Assembly: GCA_040772905.1 (NCBI GenBank)
Contig: JAXGXJ010000005.1
Location: 62,001-126,000, forward strand
Reading direction: 5' to 3'
DNA: 64,000 nt
Source: JAXGXJ01 sp040772905
Lineage (GTDB): Bacteria > Actinomycetota > Thermoleophilia > RBG-16-64-13
Part shown: piece by piece, positions 56,170 through 63,826 of the stretch
Numbering within the stretch: the stretch's first letter is position 1
Layout: every line of letters starts with the position of its first letter
Translations under genes and position numbers: made by a program
Notes under the pieces: generated by a model
Seen by the model: the letters and a program-made list of their open reading frames with translations, nothing else
The model's database searches: none
What the model was told of the DNA's origin: nothing

Positions 56170-56406
56170 TCAGACTTCGTTCTCGACGCTACGGCCCTCG
56201 ATCCTCTCGATCACCTGGCGCCGGGGGATGAAGTTGCACTTGCCCATCTTGAGCACAGGGATACCAAAGAGCGTCGAATACTGCCGCACCTCGGCGTACA
56301 TGGAAGGCAGACCGGGGCCATGTGGCAGAGCCTGCTTGATTTCGCGGACCGTTGTGAGCGGCCGGTTGTCCGCCTTGAACTGCTCCCATGCCGTCATGCG
56401 TACCAT
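56170..56406 (-). CDS. Small HTH/excisionase-type DNA-binding protein
   Basis: 78 residues from ATG 56406, AGGAGG nine bases upstream. WEQFKADNRPLTTVREIKQA, then LFGIPVLKMGKCNFIPRRQV resembles the winged HTH of AlpA/Xis-type proteins (helix, turn, then a basic wing reading a Tyr/Phe-Ile-Pro strand). It is divergent from the XRE/integrase genes and heads the primase operon. It probably controls excision or replication of the island. The exact family is not certain. Confidence 0.6.
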   Translation of the reverse strand: MVRMTAWEQFKADNRPLTTVREIKQALPHGPGLPSMYAEVRQYSTLFGIPVLKMGKCNFIPRRQVIERIEGRSVENEV

Positions 56407-56440
56407 GTCAACCAACCTCCTATTTCACATCATAGTAAAC

Positions 56441-56490
56441 AGTTTATCTAAACGATGACCTTGCGTCAAGTCTTGGCCTCATGGTTTAAT
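56441..56490. promoter_or_regulatory. Divergent promoters and operator between excisionase and XRE genes
   Basis: Plus-strand promoter: TTGCGT (56461-56466), 18-bp spacer, TTTAAT (56485-56490). Minus-strand promoter: TTGACG (56469-56464), 17-bp spacer, TAAACT (56446-56441). The palindrome GTTTATCTAAAC (56442-56453) covers the minus -10 box and is a likely operator for the XRE regulator, giving a lysogeny-type switch. Confidence 0.55.
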
Positions 56491-56555
56491 GTATGCATGT
56501 CTGTGGCGCGCCGGGATCGGCCGCTGCAGTGGCGAGCTGCACGAATGGAGGTACG

Positions 56556-57074
56556 GTGTCGAGCGAGGATGCCGCACGAGAAGACAAGGCAAGGTCAAAG
56601 CCTCGGCGCTCATCGAAGACATTCCGGGGGAACAAGCGCACGCCGGTTGAGGGAAAGCGCTTTCCCTCCGAGATCTTCGGGGACAATGTTCGGCTTTTGA
56701 GACACAGGCGCGAATTGCGCCAGCAGGATCTGGCTGAGTGGATGAATAACCTCGGGTTCTCCGGCTGGTCCTACGTTACGGTGTCCGATGTTGAGCGGGG
56801 CATGCGGAGCACCAGCATCGATGAACTATTCGCGCTGGCGTTCGCGCTCAAGGCGCCGGTGGTCAAGCTGCTCGACCCCTGCTTCACCGGCAATCGGGGC
56901 CAAGACATCGACCTCGGCTTTGAGCATTTCGAACAATGGGCGCCCAGGGATCCGCGGGCGTTCATCGTGCCGAGCGGTGATCCATGGGCACTGGAGCAGG
57001 GTGATGTGACCTACGACCGGTATCGGAGCCAGTTCGAGCGACTCGTGGAAGACGCCGAGCAAGGTCTCCTGTGA
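56556..57074 (+). CDS. XRE-family HTH transcriptional regulator
   Basis: 172 residues from GTG 56556 (GGAGG five bases upstream; the frame is open further left). After a basic N-terminal tail (~1-40) comes an HTH_3 domain (~43-105): IFGDNVRLLRHRRELRQQDL, TVSDVERGMRSTSIDELFAL, AFALKAPVVKLLDP. The C-terminal ~65 residues have no recognisable fold. Its stop overlaps the integrase start (GTGA), so both are made from one transcript and the regulator probably controls integrase level and the divergent excisionase/primase operon. Confidence 0.82.
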   Translation: MSSEDAAREDKARSKPRRSSKTFRGNKRTPVEGKRFPSEIFGDNVRLLRHRRELRQQDLAEWMNNLGFSGWSYVTVSDVERGMRSTSIDELFALAFALKAPVVKLLDPCFTGNRGQDIDLGFEHFEQWAPRDPRAFIVPSGDPWALEQGDVTYDRYRSQFERLVEDAEQGLL

Positions 57075-58243
57075 GGGGCTCCCTTCGCAAACGGGGCGGT
57101 GGCTGGGAATGGCGGGCGCGCACACCCGACGGCCGCCATGTGAGCAAGGCAGGCTTCGAGACCCGAAAGGCGGCCCAAGAGGCGCTCACCAAAGCGCTGG
57201 CCGCCATGGCTGACCAGCGGTTCGTCCGTCCCGATCGGCTGACGGTCGAGGACTATCTCACCGACACCTGGCTCCCGGCCGCCAAGCCGACCGTGGCCTA
57301 CACCAGCTATATCAACTATGCGAGCGTCATCGCCAACCACATCGTCCCGAATATAGGGGACATCCCTTTGCAGAAGCTCACGCCGGGCCACGTGAAGGCC
57401 ATGTACGCCGAACTGTCTCAATCGGGGCACCGGGCCAGCACGAAGAAGAAGCCCAAAGGGCTCTCGCCCAAGAGCATCCGCAACGTGCACACCACACTGC
57501 ATCGAGCCCTCAGCGACGCCGTCGAGTGGGGATACGTGGCCGGCAACGTGGCCAGCCGCGTGAAACCACCCAAGCTGAACGCCGAGCTTCACATGAAGGC
57601 GTGGACCGCCGCCCAGCTGCAGACCTTCCTCGCCCACACGAGCAAGGACCGCTGGTATCCGCTGTGGCGCCTCCTTGCCCTGACCGGCATGCGCCGGGGT
57701 GAGGCCATGGGACTGCGCTGGTCGGATGTCGATCTCGAGGCCGCTCGCATCTCCATAGTCCAAGCACGCAGCATCTGGGGGATCTCCTCCCCCAAGACGC
57801 CCCGCAGCCGCCGGTCTCTCGACCTGGATCCGGAGACGGTGGCCGTGCTTAGACGGTGGCGGCGCCAGCAGCTCGAGGAACGCATGCTCTGGGGAGAACT
57901 CTGGACTGACACCGGCCTGGTCTTCACACGCGAGGACGGCCGGGCCGGGCACAGCGACACCGTGACCGGCGTCTTCGTCCGTGAGCAGGCCCGGGTCAAC
58001 AAGCAGCTGGCCGAGGAGGCCCTTAAGGCTGACACGGAACCAGTCCTCCTTCCCCAGATCCGGCTGCATGACCTCCGACACACCCACGCCACGCTGCTGC
58101 TCGCCAACGGCGTGAATGCCAAGGTCATCTCAGAACGGCTTGGCCATGCATCCGTCGCCTTCACGCTCACGACCTATGCCCATGTCCTTCCCGGACAGCA
58201 GATGGAGGCGGTCACACGCTTGGCCGCTGTCATCGACGGGTAG
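57071..58243 (+). CDS. int: Tyrosine recombinase / phage-type integrase
   Basis: 390 residues from GTG 57071. N-terminal AP2-like arm-binding segment (GSLRKRGGGWEWRARTPDGR, TRKAAQEALTKALAA), SAM-like core-binding domain (TVEDYLTDTWLPAAKPTVAY), and catalytic domain with Arg in LALTGMRRGEAMGLRW, His-x2-Arg in RLHDLRHTHATLLLANG, His in SERLGHASVAFTLT and the Tyr in TYAHVLPGQQ. Full length. This type integrates into tRNA 3' ends, consistent with the initiator-tRNA fragment at the island's left border. Confidence 0.93.
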   Translation: MRGSLRKRGGGWEWRARTPDGRHVSKAGFETRKAAQEALTKALAAMADQRFVRPDRLTVEDYLTDTWLPAAKPTVAYTSYINYASVIANHIVPNIGDIPLQKLTPGHVKAMYAELSQSGHRASTKKKPKGLSPKSIRNVHTTLHRALSDAVEWGYVAGNVASRVKPPKLNAELHMKAWTAAQLQTFLAHTSKDRWYPLWRLLALTGMRRGEAMGLRWSDVDLEAARISIVQARSIWGISSPKTPRSRRSLDLDPETVAVLRRWRRQQLEERMLWGELWTDTGLVFTREDGRAGHSDTVTGVFVREQARVNKQLAEEALKADTEPVLLPQIRLHDLRHTHATLLLANGVNAKVISERLGHASVAFTLTTYAHVLPGQQMEAVTRLAAVIDG

Positions 58244-58289
58244 CCAAGGCGCTATCCTCTTCTGAGCTATGTGCGAGGAGCCTACCCAG

Positions 58290-58634
58290 ATGACCTACGC
58301 CGAAGCCTGCGCGCTTCTGGGCTACGCCACGCCACCGCTCCTCTCGAGGGAGGATCGTCGGGAGCTCGTAGAGCGCGTCGTTGGAGCGAGCGAGCAGGGG
58401 ACGAGATCTATTCCGCCCGAGACGGCCAAAGAACTCCGCGACGAGTACGAGCCCTCACACATGACCTACGAGGATGCCTGCGCGCTTCTCGGCTTCGACC
58501 ATCCGCCCGACTTGGACGCCTGGTCCCGGGATCTCGTCCTTCGCTTCGTCAAGGTGAAGAGCGAGAACGGCAGGTGCTCCATCGATCCACGCCTGGCAAC
58601 CTTGTATCGCGCCGAGATCGAGGAGTTCGGTTAG
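58290..58634 (+). CDS. Hypothetical protein with a duplicated ~50-residue unit
   Basis: 114 residues from ATG 58290, with GAGGAG nine bases upstream (ATG 58269 would add seven). Two tandem units begin alike: MTYAEACALLGYATPP and MTYEDACALLGFDHPP, each followed by a charged helix ending in a conserved Arg-Ser-Ile/Cys-Ser-Ile strand (TRSIPPETAKEL, RCSIDPRLATLY). No family is recognised. It lies just downstream of the integrase, a common place for small recombination or anti-defence accessory genes. Confidence 0.6.
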   Translation: MTYAEACALLGYATPPLLSREDRRELVERVVGASEQGTRSIPPETAKELRDEYEPSHMTYEDACALLGFDHPPDLDAWSRDLVLRFVKVKSENGRCSIDPRLATLYRAEIEEFG

Positions 58635-58959
58635 CCCGACCGACGAGATCCCCGATCGGTCCCCGCATGCCCCTCTGGAGGCTATCTTCGGACCTGCCCG
58701 TGGGCAGCCGTGTGGGCAGACGACATGCAGCTCGCTACTATCCTCGGATATAGCGCTGCGTGCGGAGCGGGTTCGAAGCATCTGACATGGCCGCCGATGG
58801 CCACCGCACCTTCGGGCCCCAAACCCGAAGGCACACCCGGCGACTCACCGCTTCTTGGCTCTCGCACGCTTCACCTTGAGGCTGTCAATCCGACAGGCTA
58901 GGTCAAACTCGAGCCCCAGCGGTGTGGAGATCTGACCCGTGCCAGGGGGTTCCAGCCTG
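58635..58959. other. Gene-free stretch after the integrase module, with paired GTGGGCAG motifs
   Basis: 325 bp with no recognised gene. GTGGGCAG occurs twice, at 58700-58707 and 58712-58719. A similar pair (GTGGGCAG 35689-35696, GTGGGCAA 35700-35707) lies near the tRNA fragment. These may be integrase arm sites. Confidence 0.4.
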
Positions 58960-59766
58960 TCACGTGGCCACTGGCGGAGCTGCCACAAACACGGACTGGA
59001 ATACCTTCTGCACCCCTCGCACCAACTCCTCAGCATCGGACTCGTCAGGCTCCTGGGCTCGCGCATGGCTGAACTTGTTGCGGAGGCTTGTTAGGCGGAA
59101 AAGAAGCGCCGCGTCATCTTCCGACAGGGCCTCAGCATCCCGAAGAGCCACCACAAGATCGCCCAATGCCGGCTTGCGCTTGTCCAAGATCACACCGTTG
59201 TCGGTGCAAGCCGCACTGAGCTTGTGCTCGAGCACCACGCCGGCAACAGCGCCGGCAGCCCGCACAAAACCCTTGGCCAGCAACTCACGTGACTCTTCAA
59301 GCTCATCCGCAAACAGATCGGCGCGGAGTAGTCCTTTGATATTCGCGACTGCGCTCCTGAGTACTTCGCCAATGGAGTCGAAGATCTGATATTGCAGATT
59401 GAAGAGTATGAACATGCGTCGGTTGAAGTCATCCCAGGTCATGCTCTCCGGCTTGCGACCCAGAATCCAGTCTTGAATGGTCATCGTCTGGTCGTCTATG
59501 AAGATCCGGGAACCCGGCGCGTAATACAGACTTTCGAACTCCAGGGACCGGTGGGGGATAACCTGCTGCACGAGGAGAGAGGCACGAGTGAACCAATCAC
59601 TATAGTGCGATTCCAGTTCAAACTCTTCCTCGATACCGACCACTCGGTCATTGTTGCCCTCGGGGTCAAGGAAAGCGGCTTCGCTTGCGTCACAGTGAAG
59701 CTCGACGGCCTTTCGACGCAGCTGCTCGTATTCTGCCAGGATGCTGTCCGCCGTCTGATGCTTCAT
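58960..59766 (-). CDS. Hypothetical protein with HEPN-like C-terminal helices
   Basis: 268 residues. GIEEEFELESHYSDWFTRAS and LGRKPESMTWDDFNRRMFIL do not match a known domain. The C-terminal third (~165-265) is helical and contains R229-N-K-F-S-H234, an R-x4-H motif as in HEPN ribonucleases, in the context HKLSAACTDNGV...LTSLRNKFSHARAQEP found in DUF4145-type and abortive-infection-like proteins. Start ATG 59766 with GGGAGGG nearby. A toxin or RNase role is possible but not shown. No antitoxin-like partner is adjacent. Confidence 0.55.
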   Translation of the reverse strand: MKHQTADSILAEYEQLRRKAVELHCDASEAAFLDPEGNNDRVVGIEEEFELESHYSDWFTRASLLVQQVIPHRSLEFESLYYAPGSRIFIDDQTMTIQDWILGRKPESMTWDDFNRRMFILFNLQYQIFDSIGEVLRSAVANIKGLLRADLFADELEESRELLAKGFVRAAGAVAGVVLEHKLSAACTDNGVILDKRKPALGDLVVALRDAEALSEDDAALLFRLTSLRNKFSHARAQEPDESDAEELVRGVQKVFQSVFVAAPPVAT

Positions 59767-60237
59767 CGAATCTTGCCCTCCCTCCCAAGTTCACTGCGGA
59801 AGCCCCACATTTATATCGATAGTCACCGATGACAACTTGAGCGTGGGATGCACATGATCACTGGTTGGATGAGTGATAGGAGGCTCATCCTGGGCATGGC
59901 CGAGTTGAGGGACACGCATCCTGAGTAGGTTCGATATCTGACCAATAGATTCGTCTGAGAGCTGGCCGGCTGGAACGGTCAGCCTGCGGCTAACCGGGAA
60001 TCAGCCGAAAGAGACTTGCATTCTCGGCTGAAGCCCGAGGACATGTGGCGTTTCGTGGACGAGAGTTGTCCCTCCCGAGCTGCTGAGGGTCATGCCGCTT
60101 TTTCACTGTGAGTGTTTCATGCACATGGACTCACGTCGCGTGCCCACTCGGGCGTCATCAGCGGGCTCTGGATATGTCAGGCCTCTTTCATCCGTGGTCG
60201 ACTTCTCGGCGTGCTACGCGGCTCTGCACGCGGGGAT
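59767..60237. other. Gene-free stretch
   Basis: 471 bp between two minus-strand genes. No protein-like frame, RNA or strong repeat was recognised. A partial GATAGTCACCGATGACAAC palindrome-like area near 59817 is not convincing. Confidence 0.35.
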
Positions 60238-61122
60238 TCACCGTCCCTCCTGCGTGAACTCGACCAACCGATACATCGGCTGACCGTGGACCATGATGAC
60301 CGCGCCCTCTTGAGCTTGGAGACCGCCAGCCTTCATCAGCCCCTTGGCGATGGGAGACTCCCAAGTGATGATGCCCGCCGCCGGGTCTGGCCCCCGTCGG
60401 ACGATCTGGCGTGTCACCTTCTGTCCCGACTCGATCTCAATCAGTCCCACCGTAAGGCCGATCAGCTCTTCACCTGGCCGCGGCCGAAGATCCCCAACGT
60501 CCGGTTCATAAGGACACTCTGAGCGCAGCACATCGATTCCAACGGTTCTCTTGATGACCGTACGCACCGTGCGACAGAAGTCACAGCGCCGGTCATATCC
60601 GCGACCGGAGACGGTCATCATGACCCCATCGAAATCGACACGGGCGCGCGGTCGTTTCACTCTGGCCCAGTGTTCGAGGATCGCCCGCATCTGCGACTGG
60701 ACCTCCCCTGAAGTCCCCTCGAACCAGGTGTCACACTCGATCAATTCGCCGTCGTCGTACTGTCTCTCGGGAATGCCATCGAAGACTAAGTCGCTGTTGA
60801 CAGTGCGTAGTCGCCCCCTGTCGTCTGCCGATACGGCGACCGGGACAGGAGCTGGCGCGGGTGGCGACGCGTCGTGACGACGAGCGGACTCGGTCGGTCG
60901 GCGTACGGGTCGTGCCGGCGCACTGGCCGCATGCCGTGAGACGCGGGGGGTCTGCGTTCCGCCCGACCCGGCCGAAGCCGAGATCAGGTTACGCATGAGA
61001 CGTGTGATGTCCTCCTCGAGTCGCTCCGACGGCACATTCTCCAATGCAGCGGCCAGCATGCTGTCGTTGAGCAAAACATTGATGTAGACGAGCCCCGTCT
61101 CCTTGTCGACTATGACGGGCAA
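60238..61122 (-). CDS. Hypothetical protein with Gre-factor-like C-terminal domain
   Basis: 294 residues, TTG start 61122 with AGGAGG six bases upstream. Residues 1-50 are a helical N-terminus (VYINVLLNDSMLAAALENVP), followed by a disordered Ala/Pro/Arg-rich segment (~50-100). The middle (~170-205) has CDFCRTVRTVIKRTVGIDVL with three cysteines that might bind metal. The C-terminal ~75 residues (PGEELIGLTVGLIEIESGQK, AAGIITWESPIAKGLMKAGG, GAVIMVHGQPMYRLVEF) follow the GreA/GreB C-terminal pattern SPIAxALxGxxxGDxVxV. Gre domains bind RNA-polymerase secondary channels; the N-terminal coiled coil that carries the acidic tip is missing. Confidence 0.5.
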   Translation of the reverse strand: MPVIVDKETGLVYINVLLNDSMLAAALENVPSERLEEDITRLMRNLISASAGSGGTQTPRVSRHAASAPARPVRRPTESARRHDASPPAPAPVPVAVSADDRGRLRTVNSDLVFDGIPERQYDDGELIECDTWFEGTSGEVQSQMRAILEHWARVKRPRARVDFDGVMMTVSGRGYDRRCDFCRTVRTVIKRTVGIDVLRSECPYEPDVGDLRPRPGEELIGLTVGLIEIESGQKVTRQIVRRGPDPAAGIITWESPIAKGLMKAGGLQAQEGAVIMVHGQPMYRLVEFTQEGR

Positions 61123-61234
61123 TTTGGACCTCCTGCTCGTGATGGTGCGTCAGTCCACATGCGTCGGCGCCCGAGCATTTACCACAAGTCTGCCCGTGCT
61201 AGTAGTTGCCGCGTGCGCCACTAACCGCCGGGGG

Positions 61235-61873
61235 CTAGAGCTGTGGATCCTCCTCGTCGGAATAGGTCTCATCATAGATTTCTTTGAGGATGCGGCCCTC
61301 GTAGGTCCAGTAAGGAGAAGGCTGGACCTGGTAGTCGGTTCCCATGAGCTCAGTCGTGACTCGGGTCAGTGAGCTGACTTCGCCATCGCGCTGAACCCGA
61401 CGTTCGTCCACCACAACAACACGTACGTCTGGGTCATTGCGGTAGGTGAGGACCGAGCCTGCAGGAATCCCCATCTCCGTGAAGTTCATGCGCGGACGCT
61501 TGTTGCGTTTCATCGTTTCTCGAGACTCGCGCTCGTCATTGTCGAGGCCTTCCGACAGCTGCTGCTCGACCTGAGGTGTGACGTCACTGACCGAAGGAAG
61601 GCGCAGGATCGCGATGACCCGTTCGGGTTCGATGCGAAAGAACTCACGCTTTGGGTTCACGCGGTGGTCCCCGAAGGCGGTATGGAACGCTGCCTCGACC
61701 TTGCCGCAGTCATCGACTTCGCAGGCATACACACACTCGAAAGGAACCGGAACGCCAGTGGTGTAGAGCTGAGCGAGGCGGGCGGAGAGCTCCACCTGTG
61801 ACGTCTTGCCGATCTTGGTCAAGCCGGGCATGGCGGGGTTGGTCAGCACGTATACGATCTCACGAAGACTCAC
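61235..61873 (-). CDS. GIY-YIG nuclease-family protein (T5orf172 type) with C-terminal extension
   Basis: 212 residues, GTG start 61873. IVYVLTNPAMPGLTKIGKTS is the GIY-YIG/T5orf172 core, with LYTTGVPVPFECVYACEVDD and EAAFHTAFGDHRVNPKREFF (catalytic Arg/Glu region). The C-terminal part (~125-212: FTEMGIPAGSVLTYRNDPDV, VSSLTRVTTELMGTDYQVQP) resembles the RAMA/DUF4357-like domain fused to such nucleases. These proteins occur in mobile elements and defence islands. Catalytic Tyr, Arg and Glu appear present. Confidence 0.72.
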   Translation of the reverse strand: MSLREIVYVLTNPAMPGLTKIGKTSQVELSARLAQLYTTGVPVPFECVYACEVDDCGKVEAAFHTAFGDHRVNPKREFFRIEPERVIAILRLPSVSDVTPQVEQQLSEGLDNDERESRETMKRNKRPRMNFTEMGIPAGSVLTYRNDPDVRVVVVDERRVQRDGEVSSLTRVTTELMGTDYQVQPSPYWTYEGRILKEIYDETYSDEEDPQL

Positions 61874-61966
61874 AGCACATGGCCTCCACAGTCGCTATCA
61901 CCTCTGGCGCGGCAGGCGCGCTCGCTGTCCATGGTAGCTGACAAGGTCCGCACACCAAGGGCGCCA

Positions 61967-62746
61967 CTAGCTGGGGCCAAGCAGCCCAGGGGCCACCTTA
62001 GCGACCCAGTGCGCGTGCAGCCTGCTCCATAGAGCCGAGTGACTTCCCAGCCGCCCGGCCTGCCGCGGATGTACCAGCGGCAGCAACTTCAGGGCGTGGC
62101 CGGCAATCTCCATGTCACGGGGCCGACCGTAAGTCTCCGGCGTCTCGCCGTACAAGCCGAGTGCTGGCTGAGACCCGTAATACTGGGCAAACCACTTGAG
62201 GGGCTGGTCTCCGAGTGTGACCAGTACATCCGGCGAAGCGGACAGAATCTCGCCCTCAATCTCAAGTCGCCTCGCCGCCGAAGCCAGGATGGAGGGGACC
62301 GAGGGAAAGTCGTAGGCAGGAAGGCCGAGTGCCTCCCGCCGTGGGTCGTATTCCCGCTCGATGGCCGCCCGCTGACGGGGGTTGCAGCGACTCTCCGGGA
62401 GAAGGTCGCAAAGCCAAGCATCGCTGCGGGTGACGCCGAGCGGTTCAAGGAACAGCGAATCCAGGGTCACCCCAGACGGGCCGTTCAGCGTCTTACTCGC
62501 GGGTATCAAGCGTCCCGCTCCGGGCGGCATTGGTATCTGCTTGATGAGCGCGTCGCCATCGTCACCGCGCCAGAAGATCTCGGGCTCAGAGGCAACCGCG
62601 AGAGCGTTGATGATCGTCTTGCCGTCCTCAGAAACCCAACGAGCATGCACAGCACTTGCATACACGCCGAGGACGAAGATGCGCTTGGGATTAATGTCGG
62701 CCTGTCGGACCGGCACAATCGGCATGCCGAATGGGTAGGTGTACAC
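61967..62746 (-). CDS. Uracil-DNA-glycosylase-superfamily-like hypothetical protein
   Basis: 260 residues from GTG 62746 (GGAGAGG seven bases upstream; the frame is open to 62848). RIFVLGVYASAVHARWVSED near the N-terminus, SDAWLCDLLPESRCN, DVLVTLGDQPLKWF and the C-terminal LKLLPLVHPRQAGRLGSHSA resemble the strand order of UDG-like proteins (GxNP replaced by VYAS; HP-x-R at the end). The family link is weak but the motif order is consistent. Its start is 26 bp from the upstream gene's stop, so they are co-transcribed. Confidence 0.5.
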   Translation of the reverse strand: MYTYPFGMPIVPVRQADINPKRIFVLGVYASAVHARWVSEDGKTIINALAVASEPEIFWRGDDGDALIKQIPMPPGAGRLIPASKTLNGPSGVTLDSLFLEPLGVTRSDAWLCDLLPESRCNPRQRAAIEREYDPRREALGLPAYDFPSVPSILASAARRLEIEGEILSASPDVLVTLGDQPLKWFAQYYGSQPALGLYGETPETYGRPRDMEIAGHALKLLPLVHPRQAGRLGSHSALWSRLHAHWVAKVAPGLLGPS

Positions 62747-62772
62747 GTGTGACCTCTCCGTCCGTCGAGTAT

Positions 62773-63132
62773 CTAGGCGTTTCTCGACAGCCATGCTTGA
62801 GGATCCTCGGGCCCCAGAATGGTCACGCCGAAGTGCTCTCTGAGCCACGCGCTGGTCATGGGGTAGATGAGCATCAGTCGTACCGGACTGTGTGACAAGG
62901 AGCGAGCCAAGATGAACGCCCCGTTACGTTCTATCGTCTCCAGCTCATATACCTTGTCGCGGACACCCTCGGGGTAGTTGGCCTGGTAGAAGGCCAGTGA
63001 GAACTTGCGTCCACCTTTCGGTGCGATCTCTTCGACCCGTGCCGGCGAATAGGACCGCATCTCCGTCCCGAATTCTTCCCCAAGCAGTTCCATTGCGTAC
63101 CAGTGTCCGGGTTCTAGCGATAGTCTGTCCAT
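62773..63132 (-). CDS. Hypothetical protein
   Basis: 119 residues from ATG 63132. LEPGHWYAMELLGEEFGTEM, KGGRKFSLAFYQANYPEGVR and LSHSPVRLMLIYPMTSAWLR are visible; mixed alpha/beta, no membrane segment, no recognised family. It lies immediately upstream of the UDG-like gene on the same strand and is probably translated with it. Confidence 0.6.
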   Translation of the reverse strand: MDRLSLEPGHWYAMELLGEEFGTEMRSYSPARVEEIAPKGGRKFSLAFYQANYPEGVRDKVYELETIERNGAFILARSLSHSPVRLMLIYPMTSAWLREHFGVTILGPEDPQAWLSRNA

Positions 63133-63181
63133 GGTTCCGCCTGCCGTCGATGCGTGTCAGCAGACCCCGAGCGCTTGCATC

Positions 63182-63826
63182 TCAGTCTGCATCTCGGTCT
63201 TCCTCGCGGCGTTCCGCAGGACGCGCTTGTTGGTTCGCTTCATCCCGTCTTCCAACGTGGAGATCAACGTCCACGACGTGTTCTTCAGAAAACCGGAATG
63301 CCTTTGGGACGAGAGATTGATCCCGTTCGAGCACGGCTTCAACCAGGGTCGCGAGGTCGTTCCGACGCTCCTTCGGAAGTGCAGCGAGCCGTTTATCCTC
63401 GTCCATCTGATGACGAATCCGCTTGCGAGTCTCCCGGGCATGCAGGCCTTGTTCCAAGTTGTCGTAAGCCTTCGTTAGCGACTCAACTGCAGGCGGAAGG
63501 TACTTTAGACACAACCAGACGATCGAGATCAGCGGCACGTTTTGGAGGATTTCAGGGATGACAAGCTCGACCGACCCGGGGCGGACCCGTTCAACGCGAA
63601 GATACTCAGTCGGTCGCATTGCGTAGGATCGGAAGCCGCTGGGTTGCAGCCGCCCGTAGATGTGGTCAATGAGCTGAAGGTACGCAGCCATGTCGCGAAG
63701 CGGAAGATCGCAGCAGTCGGTGCGAACTATCAGTTCAAGGCGGTCACCTTCCCGTGCCCCCGGGACAAGCAACGACTGGAGTTCCCTCAGAGCGATGACT
63801 GGCATTCGCACCACAAGGTCGCGCAT
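63182..63826 (-). CDS. Hypothetical protein with one amphipathic or membrane helix
   Basis: 214 residues from ATG 63826 (AGGGGAG upstream; the frame is open to 63877). MRDLVVRMPVIALRELQSLL and REGDRLELIVRTDCCDLPLR start the protein. A hydrophobic segment LISIVWLCLKYLPPAVESL (~110-130) precedes a highly charged C-terminal coil (RKRIRHQMDEDKRLAALPKE, ending RREEDRDAD). No family recognised. Probably first gene of the 63.8-61.9 kb minus-strand group, since 174 bp without a recognised gene lie between it and the window edge. Confidence 0.55.
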   Translation of the reverse strand: MRDLVVRMPVIALRELQSLLVPGAREGDRLELIVRTDCCDLPLRDMAAYLQLIDHIYGRLQPSGFRSYAMRPTEYLRVERVRPGSVELVIPEILQNVPLISIVWLCLKYLPPAVESLTKAYDNLEQGLHARETRKRIRHQMDEDKRLAALPKERRNDLATLVEAVLERDQSLVPKAFRFSEEHVVDVDLHVGRRDEANQQARPAERREEDRDAD

